Positions 1 to 5,005 of a DNA stretch of 6,486 nt are shown piece after piece (the stretch's first letter is position 1; every line of letters starts with the position of its first letter). Under the pieces are notes generated by a model. The model was not told the origin of the DNA. It did no database searches and worked only from the letters and a program-made list of their open reading frames with translations. Position numbers and translations under genes: made by a program. Source of the stretch: Candidatus Omnitrophota bacterium (lineage in GTDB: Bacteria > Omnitrophota > Gorgyraeia > Gorgyraeales > Gorgyraeaceae). Location of the stretch: NCBI GenBank assembly GCA_013202925.1, contig JABMRA010000098.1, positions 1-6,486 of the forward strand, in the 5' to 3' direction.

Positions 1-119
1 ACCACGGAAGCACGGAAATACGGAGACACGGAAAAATTAATAATTGTTTTTATATTTTAATTCTTTTCAGTGTCTCTGTCCTTCAGTGTCTCCGTGGTAA
101 GTTTTTGACAGAACCATGG
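1..119. repeat. Hairpin-forming intergenic repeat, copy 1
   Basis: This is the first of two identical 119-bp copies (the other is at 149-267). Its core, 1-98, is an imperfect palindrome: arms 1-35 and 64-98 match at 28 of 35 positions when one is reverse-complemented, around an A/T-rich centre (36-63). Each arm is made of 8-bp units: ACGGAAGC, ACGGAAAT, ACGGAGAC, ACGGAAAA at 4-35, and CAGTGTCT, CTGTCCTT, CAGTGTCT at 68-91. A 21-bp tail follows, with a run of five T at 102-106. It codes for nothing recognisable and resembles the non-coding REP or MITE-like repeats seen in many environmental bacterial genomes; that classification is inference. The copy starts at the window edge, so the repeat may extend further left. 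Confidence 0.85.
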
Positions 120-148
120 GTAGTGCCAAAGATCTAATGAAAACCGTT
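120..148. other. 29-bp spacer between the two repeat copies
   Basis: This is unique sequence separating the identical copies, so the repeat period is 148 bp. It weakly resembles the sequence after copy 2: TAGTGCCAAAG here against CATGCAAAG there. That would fit a segmental duplication that carried some aroQ leader sequence with it, although the similarity is too short to be firm. I see no coding signal or promoter. Confidence 0.6.
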
Positions 149-267
149 ACCACGGAAGCACGGAAATACGGAGACACGGAAAAATTAATAATTGTTTTTA
201 TATTTTAATTCTTTTCAGTGTCTCTGTCCTTCAGTGTCTCCGTGGTAAGTTTTTGACAGAACCATGG
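149..267. repeat. Hairpin-forming intergenic repeat, copy 2
   Basis: This copy is identical base for base to 1-119, with palindrome arms at 149-183 and 212-246 and an A/T-rich centre between them. The identity stops at 267, 18 bp before the aroQ start codon, so the element forms most of the aroQ leader. Because it lies immediately upstream of a gene on the same strand, it would be transcribed as a long imperfect hairpin if the promoter lies further upstream. The five-T run (250-254) starts three bases after the stem. That is a weak resemblance to an intrinsic terminator, and the mismatched stem and long loop make that role doubtful. Confidence 0.85.
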
Positions 268-275
268 CATGCAAA

Positions 276-281
276 GGGAGG
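276..281 (+). promoter_or_regulatory. Shine-Dalgarno site that sets the aroQ start
   Basis: GGGAGG lies four bases before the ATG at 286. It decides between that ATG and an in-frame TTG at 253. The TTG lies inside the tail of the duplicated repeat, has no ribosome binding site, and would add 11 residues not found in the enzyme family. Confidence 0.75.
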
Positions 282-285
282 CAAC

Positions 286-723
286 ATGACAAAGATCCTC
301 GTTATCCACGGCCCGAATCTAAACCTGCTTGGCAAGAGAGAGCCGGGCATTTACGGCAAGGTCACGATCGACAATATAAATAAAAAGCTCAGGGCGATCG
401 CCAGGAAAAAAAAGGTCCAGCTCGACGTGTTCCAGTCAAACCATGAGGGCGAGATCGTGGACAAGATAGGAAGGGCCAAGAATAAATATAAGGCCCTGCT
501 TATAAATCCTGCCGCCTACACGCATACGAGCGTTGCGATACGCGACGCGATCCTGGCCACCGGCATCCCGACAATAGAGGTGCACCTTTCCAATATCTAT
601 TCGCGCGAGGACTTCAGGCACATCTCGCTCGTCGCTCCTGTTGCAAAAGGCCAGATATCAGGGTTTGGCATGGACAGTTATTTATACGGGCTCGACGCGG
701 CAATAAAACTGGCAAATGCTTGA
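286..723 (+). CDS. aroQ: 3-dehydroquinate dehydratase, type II
   Basis: This cytoplasmic enzyme converts 3-dehydroquinate to 3-dehydroshikimate by trans elimination, the third step of the shikimate pathway to aromatic amino acids. The 145-residue length is normal for the family. The signature HGPNLNLLGKREPGIYG begins at residue 8 and supplies Arg18 and the catalytic Tyr23 of the mobile lid. QSNHEGE follows at 50-56, Asn74 and His80 lie in INPAAYTHTS, His100 and Ser102 in EVHLSN, and Arg111 in the REDFRH segment. All active-site positions known in the dodecameric type II enzymes are therefore present. The ATG is chosen from the strong Shine-Dalgarno site and because the protein then begins directly with the first beta strand. 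The gene heads the + strand cluster, and an aroQ-peptidase-efp order is also found in Bacillus and relatives. The stop codon lies in a stem-loop (719-751). Confidence 0.96.
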   Translation: MTKILVIHGPNLNLLGKREPGIYGKVTIDNINKKLRAIARKKKVQLDVFQSNHEGEIVDKIGRAKNKYKALLINPAAYTHTSVAIRDAILATGIPTIEVHLSNIYSREDFRHISLVAPVAKGQISGFGMDSYLYGLDAAIKLANA

Positions 724-751
724 CACTTTAGTCCAGGACTGTTTTGTCAAG
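719..751 (+). other. Stem-loop spanning the aroQ stop codon and the gap to the peptidase gene
   Basis: CTTGACA (719-725) is the exact reverse complement of TGTCAAG (745-751). Inside it, AGTC (730-733) pairs with GACT (737-740) around a CAG loop, and the two stems are separated by a small, mostly U-U internal loop. The aroQ TGA (721-723) is in the outer stem. No T-run follows, so it is not an intrinsic terminator. It could influence message stability or coupling between the two genes, or it could be chance; the perfect outer 7-bp stem plus the inner stem makes it worth noting. Confidence 0.5.
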
Positions 752-762
752 TATTCAGGCAA

Positions 763-1845
763 ATGAATTATACGGGCAGGCAAAATAGATTAAGAGCATT
801 GCTGGGCTCCAGGTCCATTGACGCGATCCTGGTCAGGAAGAAAGAGAACATATCATACCTGGCCGGCACCAAAGGAGCAGATGCGATCCTTTTTTTCTCC
901 GGCAGGGAAAACTTTCTCCTGACAGACTCCAGGTGTGAGGAAGAATACCGGCAGAATGTCAAGGGATGCCGGATCGTGATAACAGAAGGCAGGGACGCCT
1001 GCGCGTGCATAGAAGGGATATCCCGAAAGGCCCGTTCGCAGCGAATAGGTTTTGAGTCTGCCAATTTTTCATACGCGGAATACACTGATTTAAAAAAGAA
1101 GCTGCGCAAGGCCGTTCTCGTTCCGGTAAAAGGCGTGGTGGAGTCGCTCAGGACGATTAAAGACAAGGATGAAGTCCGGCTCATCAGGAAGGCCTGCAGG
1201 GACGGGAGCGATGTAATGGATTATGCGATGAGGGCGGTCATGCCGGGCCTCAGCGAACAATCTGTAAAAAACAGGGTTGCAAGCTACATCGCAGAAAAAG
1301 GTATTGATAAGGCGGGTTTTGACATCATTGTCGCATCCGGAAAAAACGCCTCCCTGCCGCATGCCTCTGCATCAGGGAAAAGGATCAAAAAGGGGGAGAT
1401 GGTCGTAATAGATTTAGGCACAATGAATTGCGGCTACAATTCCGACTTGACAAGGACTGTTTTCTTGGGTAGAATTGACCGAAAGTACCTGAGTATTTAC
1501 AATATCGTGCTGGATGCCCAGAAAAAGGCCATTGAAAATATCAAGCCAGGCGTCCCGGCTAAACATATAGACAGGATATCCCGTCAATATATATCTGATA
1601 AGGGGCTAGGGAGGTATTTTATCCATAGCCTTGGCCATGGCATAGGCCTGGAGACCCATGAGGCGCCGCGCGTCTCAAAGGCCAGCGCGGGTATATTGAG
1701 AAAAAACATGACCTTGACCGTAGAGCCGGGCGTTTACATACCTGGCTGGGGCGGCATAAGGATCGAGGACGTCGCGCTTGTTACTGAGAATGGCTGCGAG
1801 GTATTAACGAAGGGGTGCAAAAAGGATCATGCAGGCAGGGGTTAA
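763..1845 (+). CDS. Xaa-Pro aminopeptidase, M24B metallopeptidase
   Basis: This cytoplasmic enzyme removes an N-terminal residue that precedes proline, using two divalent metal ions. The 360 residues divide into a creatinase-like N-terminal domain (about 5-130) and a pita-bread catalytic domain (about 135-350). All five metal ligands are visible: Asp217 in VVIDLGT, Asp228 in YNSDLTRT, His292 in HSLGHGIG, Glu321 in TVEPGVYIP and Glu335 in GIRIEDVAL. The conserved histidines His200 (LPHA) and His299 (THE) are also there. The length is close to Bacillus YqhT and to short PepP/PepQ-type enzymes, so the exact subtype (aminopeptidase or prolidase) is not settled. The ATG at 763 has only a weak CAGG ribosome site. 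The next upstream in-frame stop is the aroQ stop itself, leaving no better start. The 3' end overlaps efp by 17 bp. Confidence 0.92.
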   Translation: MNYTGRQNRLRALLGSRSIDAILVRKKENISYLAGTKGADAILFFSGRENFLLTDSRCEEEYRQNVKGCRIVITEGRDACACIEGISRKARSQRIGFESANFSYAEYTDLKKKLRKAVLVPVKGVVESLRTIKDKDEVRLIRKACRDGSDVMDYAMRAVMPGLSEQSVKNRVASYIAEKGIDKAGFDIIVASGKNASLPHASASGKRIKKGEMVVIDLGTMNCGYNSDLTRTVFLGRIDRKYLSIYNIVLDAQKKAIENIKPGVPAKHIDRISRQYISDKGLGRYFIHSLGHGIGLETHEAPRVSKASAGILRKNMTLTVEPGVYIPGWGGIRIEDVALVTENGCEVLTKGCKKDHAGRG

Positions 1846-2389
1846 TCAGGTAAAAAAAGGCATGTGCTTGGAGCTGAACGGAGACGCCTATCTTATCGTA
1901 GACCGTCAGCACGTAAAGCCCGGAAAGGGCGGCGCGTTCGTCCGCATAAAGTTGAAAAACGTGCGGCTCGGGACAGTCATAGACAGGACGTTCAGGCCGG
2001 ACGAAAAGGTCACAGTCGCGTACATAGAGAAAAAGAACATCCAGTATCTCTATTCTGCCGGGAGCTCGTATGAATTCATGGACCACGATACATACGACCA
2101 GATCACGCTTCACGCGGAACAGCTCGGAGGCGTTGTATATTATCTTAAAGAAAATCTTGAGGTCGCAGCCCTTGTATATAAAAATAAGATCATAGCGCTC
2201 GAACCGCCTATTTTTATTGATCTAAAAATAACAACCACTGAGCCCGGCATCAGAGGGGACACGTCCAGGGCAGGCAACAAGCCCGCGAAGACCGAGACCG
2301 GCATGTCCATCATGGTCCCGCTCTTTATAAACGAAGGCGACGTCGTGCGCATAGATACCAGGACAAACGAGTACGCGGGCCGCGCATAG
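1829..2389 (+). CDS. efp: Translation elongation factor P
   Basis: EF-P binds between the ribosomal P and E sites and relieves stalling at consecutive prolines. The 186 residues have the normal three-domain length: an N-terminal KOW-like domain (1 to about 65) and two OB-fold domains. The domain I loop HVKPGKGGAF (28-37) puts Lys33 at the tip, the position modified in E. coli (Lys34) and Bacillus (Lys32). It is therefore a lysine-type EF-P, not the arginine type that is rhamnosylated; no modification enzyme is encoded in this window. FRPDEKV, the QYLY segment, FMDHDTYDQI and the C-terminal signature GDVVRIDTRTNEY are all recognisable. The ATG at 1829 lies within the end of the peptidase gene and places the conserved Gly11 and LEL (14-16) where other EF-Ps have them. 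An AAAGGA site precedes it at short spacing, so translational coupling to the peptidase gene is likely. Confidence 0.96.
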   Translation: MQAGVNQVKKGMCLELNGDAYLIVDRQHVKPGKGGAFVRIKLKNVRLGTVIDRTFRPDEKVTVAYIEKKNIQYLYSAGSSYEFMDHDTYDQITLHAEQLGGVVYYLKENLEVAALVYKNKIIALEPPIFIDLKITTTEPGIRGDTSRAGNKPAKTETGMSIMVPLFINEGDVVRIDTRTNEYAGRA

Positions 2390-2422
2390 CTCAAATGAGG
2401 ACATGACTTACAGAGCATAGAT

Positions 2423-2527
2423 AGTAACCCGTAATCAGTAACTAGTAACCAGGAACGAAAAACTTAAAAGCCATGTAAACAACATTTCTAAAAATTCCTG
2501 GTTACTGGTTACGGGTTACTGGTTACT
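2423..2527. repeat. Large inverted repeat built of 7-bp units, between efp and accB
   Basis: The left arm (2423-2455) reads AGTAACC, CGTAATC, AGTAACT, AGTAACC, AGGAA. The right arm (2495-2527) reads TTCCT, GGTTACT, GGTTACG, GGTTACT, GGTTACT. They pair over 33 bp with two mismatches and two G-U pairs, around a 39-base loop (2456-2494). The arms are thus tandem heptamers arranged head to head. The right arm ends six bases before the accB ribosome binding site. No T-run follows, so it is a poor intrinsic terminator. In RNA it would be a long stable hairpin in the accB leader, which could protect the accBC message or separate it from efp; in DNA it may be a mobile palindromic repeat. Function is inference; the structure is seen directly. 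Confidence 0.85.
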
Positions 2528-2533
2528 GAAAAG

Positions 2534-2539
2534 AAGGAG
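2534..2539 (+). promoter_or_regulatory. Shine-Dalgarno site of accB
   Basis: AAGGAG lies six bases before the accB ATG, an ideal spacing. It starts only six bases after the long hairpin ends, so folding of that hairpin in the leader could affect ribosome access. Confidence 0.7.
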
Positions 2540-2545
2540 CTGGTT

Positions 2546-3007
2546 ATGAACCTAAAAGAGATCAAGGAACTTATTAATCTGATGAACGAGAACGGCCTCA
2601 CTGAGCTGGAGATCGAGCGGGAAGGGTCCAAGATACGGATCAGTAAGGCCGCCTCTGGAAAATTCGAGGCAATTACTGAAGGGCCCAGCGCGCCGAGGGT
2701 AGTACAGACAGTAGGGGTAGACCAGGGCGAGGCCGCAAAGAAAGGCGCAGCAGGTCTCGAGGAAAACCTTGTTGCTATAAAGGCCCCCATGGTAGGCACA
2801 TTTTACAGGTCGTCTTCGCCGGATGCCAAGCCATACGCGGAGATAGGCCAGGCAGTTGATGCGGGCCAGGTGGTCTGCATTATTGAGGCAATGAAGCTGA
2901 TGAACGAGATAAAGAGCGAGGTAAAGGGAAAGATCGTAGAGGTGCTTGTGGAAAACGCAAACTCTGTCGAATACGGACAGGCATTATTCATGGTGGGGCC
3001 GGCATAA
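2546..3007 (+). CDS. accB: Biotin carboxyl carrier protein of acetyl-CoA carboxylase
   Basis: AccB carries the carboxyl group on a biotin arm from the biotin carboxylase (AccC) to the carboxyltransferase (AccAD), which makes malonyl-CoA for fatty-acid synthesis in the cytoplasm. The 153 residues show the usual layout: a charged helical N-terminal part (1-35), a short Ala/Gly-rich linker (about 41-75) and the biotinyl domain (about 76-152). The domain starts at IKAPMVGTFYRS. The biotin site is EAMKLMNE (114-121), with Lys117 as the predicted biotinylated residue. The SSSPDAKPY segment (89-97) corresponds to the thumb characteristic of acetyl-CoA carboxylase carriers, which supports AccB over other biotin carriers. 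accC begins one base after the stop, so the pair is almost certainly co-translated. The biotin ligase is not in the window. Confidence 0.96.
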   Translation: MNLKEIKELINLMNENGLTELEIEREGSKIRISKAASGKFEAITEGPSAPRVVQTVGVDQGEAAKKGAAGLEENLVAIKAPMVGTFYRSSSPDAKPYAEIGQAVDAGQVVCIIEAMKLMNEIKSEVKGKIVEVLVENANSVEYGQALFMVGPA

Positions 3008-3008
3008 C

Positions 3009-4355
3009 ATGTTCTCAAAGATACTGATAGCAAACCGCGGGGAAGTGGCTGTAAGGGTAATACGGGCCTGCAAGGAGATGGGCCTCAGGACAGTTGCGGT
3101 ATATTCAGAGCCCGACGCGCAGTCATTGCACGCAAGGCTGGCAGACGAGGCCGTGTGCATAGGTTCCAGCCATCCTTCCGAAAGCTATTTAAACATACCG
3201 GCCATCATCAGCGCGGCCGAGATAACAGACGCGGACGCCATACATCCCGGTTATGGCTTTCTGGCAGAGAACGCGCATTTTGCCGAGATCTGCGAGTCAT
3301 GCGATATCACGTTTATCGGGCCATCGCCTGAAAACATGCGGCTCCTCGGAGACAAAATGACTGCGCGCAAGACAGCGGAAAAGGTCGGGATCCCTGTAAT
3401 ACCCGGCAGCCCAAATATCATAAAGACAAAGGAAGAGGCGATAAAGATAGCCAAAAAATTAAAATATCCCGTGATCATCAAGGCATCCGCGGGCGGAGGC
3501 GGCAAAGGCATGCGCGTCTGCCACAATGACGTCAGGCTCGTAAGTTCATTCATGACTGCCCAGCAGGAGGCAGAGGCGGCGTTTGGAAACGCAGACGTGT
3601 ATCTTGAAAAATATCTTGAAAGGCCCAGGCACGTGGAGGTCCAGATCCTGGCGGACAGGTTCGGCCACATAGTGCACCTCGGCGAAAGGGATTGCACGAT
3701 CCAGAGACGGCATCAAAAACTCATAGAAGAATCGCCGTCACCTGCCATAGATTCAAAATTGAGAAAAAAAATAGGCGACATGGCCGTCAAGGCAGCCAAG
3801 ACATGCAATTACGTAAACGCCGGCACAGTGGAGTTTCTACTGGATAGGTACGGAAATTTTTATTTTCTCGAGGTAAATACCAGGCTCCAGGTCGAACACC
3901 CTGTTACAGAGATGGTCACAGGTATAGACCTGGTAAAGGAGCAGATAAAAATCGCTAGCGGCATGAAGCTTTTGTACAAGCAGGACGCCATAAAGATCAA
4001 AGGCGCTGCCATTGAATGCAGGATAAACGCCGAGAATACAGAAAAGGATTTTATGCCGTGTCCGGGAAAGATAGACATATACCTGCCCGCGGGAGGCCCT
4101 GGCGTGAGGGTGGATTCGCACGTGTACTCCGGATGCACGATACCGCCTTACTACGATTCCATGATAGCCAAGGTCATCTCTTATGGCAAAAACAGGCAGG
4201 AGGCCATAGACATAATGAAGAGGTCTCTGGACGAATTTATAATAGAGCCGATAAAGACAACAATACCCTTTCACAAGCACGTGATGAACGACACACTGTT
4301 CCTGCGGGGCGATTTCGCAACTGACTATGTTGAGAGATTAAGCCTGAGTGAGTAG
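3009..4355 (+). CDS. accC: Biotin carboxylase subunit of acetyl-CoA carboxylase
   Basis: AccC uses ATP and bicarbonate to carboxylate the biotin on AccB. The 448 residues match the family length. The N-terminal domain opens with KILIANRGEVAVRVIRAC. The ATP-grasp domain carries Lys116 and Lys158, the glycine loop AGGGGKGM (161-168), His208 in RPRHVEVQ, ERDCTIQRRHQK (226-237) with Cys229, Glu275, and FLEVNTRLQVEH (286-297) with Glu288, Asn290, Arg292 and Glu296. Arg338 is in ECRINAE. These correspond closely to the E. coli AccC catalytic residues, and the C-terminal domain is complete. The ATG at 3009 is chosen because it follows the accB stop by one base and gives the standard N-terminus; an upstream in-frame ATG at 2946 lies inside accB and would add 21 unrelated residues. 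There is no carboxyltransferase or biotinyl domain, so it is a stand-alone subunit and not a pyruvate carboxylase. Confidence 0.96.
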   Translation: MFSKILIANRGEVAVRVIRACKEMGLRTVAVYSEPDAQSLHARLADEAVCIGSSHPSESYLNIPAIISAAEITDADAIHPGYGFLAENAHFAEICESCDITFIGPSPENMRLLGDKMTARKTAEKVGIPVIPGSPNIIKTKEEAIKIAKKLKYPVIIKASAGGGGKGMRVCHNDVRLVSSFMTAQQEAEAAFGNADVYLEKYLERPRHVEVQILADRFGHIVHLGERDCTIQRRHQKLIEESPSPAIDSKLRKKIGDMAVKAAKTCNYVNAGTVEFLLDRYGNFYFLEVNTRLQVEHPVTEMVTGIDLVKEQIKIASGMKLLYKQDAIKIKGAAIECRINAENTEKDFMPCPGKIDIYLPAGGPGVRVDSHVYSGCTIPPYYDSMIAKVISYGKNRQEAIDIMKRSLDEFIIEPIKTTIPFHKHVMNDTLFLRGDFATDYVERLSLSE

Positions 4356-4370
4356 TTTCATGTGGTAAAC

Positions 4371-4378
4371 GGAGGTGA
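4371..4378 (+). promoter_or_regulatory. Strong Shine-Dalgarno site of the amaP-like gene
   Basis: GGAGGTGA is an almost full anti-16S match. Its GGAGG core lies six bases before the ATG at 4382, in the 26-bp gap after accC. It indicates that this gene is translated independently and efficiently and supports the chosen start. Confidence 0.7.
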
Positions 4379-4381
4379 CTT

Positions 4382-4999
4382 ATGAGGATATTCAGTATAA
4401 TAGCGATTTTTATCTACACGCTTTTATTTTCCATGATAGGGGCCGTGCTTATTGCGCTCTCGCTCCGCACCGCATCGCTCGATTCGACCATGAACATGCT
4501 CAACCAGTTAGTGCATGCGGAAAATATCAGGCTGAGCCTGGCGCTGACAGGGTTTCTTTTGATATTGATCAATATATCCATTGCCCAGCTTTCCATAGGC
4601 AAACTCCGCAGGCATAAGACCATTGCCTTTGAAAATCCTTACGGCCAGGTAACGCTGTCTCTTACAGCAGTAGAGGACTACATAAGACGGCTTACGAACA
4701 GGATGAGCGAAATAAAAGAGATCCGCTCAAACATAACTGCCGGCAAGAAGGGCATCGAGGTGGTCGCGAGGGTCGCGCTCTATTCTGACGTGAACATACC
4801 TGAGGTCACCGAAAAGATACAGAACGCGATAAGGCTTAAGCTGCAGGAGATGCTGGGTATAGAAGAGACAGTCACGATCAGGATCCACGTTACAAAGATA
4901 GCCAGGAGAGAAAAAGAAAAAAAGGCCAGCGAACAAAAAACAGCGCAGGAAGAGACACAACACAGCGGTTTCAAAGGCGAAATCGAATACGGGAGGTAG
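4382..4999 (+). CDS. amaP: Membrane-anchored Asp23/Gls24 (DUF322) protein, AmaP-like
   Basis: The 205-residue protein has two hydrophobic segments (about 5-28 and 51-72) joined by a short loop. An Asp23/DUF322 domain follows (about 80-173): it starts at IAFENPYGQVTLSLTAVEDYI, contains the GIEVVARVAL strand near 124-133 and ends in VTIRIHVTKI. A highly charged, Lys/Glu/Gln-rich tail (174-205) follows. This layout is that of AmaP, which in staphylococci anchors Asp23 to the membrane in the alkaline and envelope stress response; in that arrangement the DUF322 domain faces the cytoplasm. Immediately after accB-accC, Bacillus carries a soluble DUF322 protein, YqhY, linked genetically to acetyl-CoA carboxylase activity. 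This protein sits in the same place but has a membrane anchor, so its role may be in lipid synthesis control or envelope stress. The family call is firm; the function and the exact symbol are inferred. Confidence 0.82.
   Translation: MRIFSIIAIFIYTLLFSMIGAVLIALSLRTASLDSTMNMLNQLVHAENIRLSLALTGFLLILINISIAQLSIGKLRRHKTIAFENPYGQVTLSLTAVEDYIRRLTNRMSEIKEIRSNITAGKKGIEVVARVALYSDVNIPEVTEKIQNAIRLKLQEMLGIEETVTIRIHVTKIARREKEKKASEQKTAQEETQHSGFKGEIEYGR
4991..4996 (+). promoter_or_regulatory. Shine-Dalgarno site of pfk inside the end of the amaP-like gene
   Basis: GGGAGG lies in the last two sense codons of the upstream gene, directly before its TAG stop, and nine bases before the pfk ATG at 5006. Ribosomes ending on the DUF322 gene would cover this site, so the two genes are probably translationally coupled. 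Confidence 0.65.
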
Positions 5000-5005
5000 G
5001 CAGTT

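Noticed and set aside
105..258. Perfect TTGACA hexamers at 105-110 and 253-258 as -35 promoter boxes
   Set aside because: No acceptable -10 box lies 16-18 bp downstream: after the first copy the best is AAAGAT (3 of 6), and after the second the position falls on the aroQ ribosome site.
1..267. CRISPR array
   Set aside because: There are only two copies, 119 bp long, palindromic, with a 29-bp spacer, and no cas genes. Repeat length and number do not fit.
253..285. TTG start extending AroQ by 11 residues
   Set aside because: The TTG lies in the tail of the duplicated repeat, lacks a ribosome site, and the extra residues are not part of the family. ATG at 286 has a good GGGAGG site.
721..751. 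Selenocysteine signal at the aroQ TGA
   Set aside because: The TGA lies inside the stem and is not followed by a separate loop as in bacterial selenocysteine elements. AroQ ends at its normal length, and no family member uses selenocysteine.
2423..2527. Intrinsic terminator after efp
   Set aside because: The stem is followed by GAAAAG and not by a T-run, and the loop is 39 bases long.
2946..3008. Upstream ATG for accC inside accB
   Set aside because: It would add 21 residues unlike any biotin carboxylase N-terminus; the ATG at 3009 gives the standard start.
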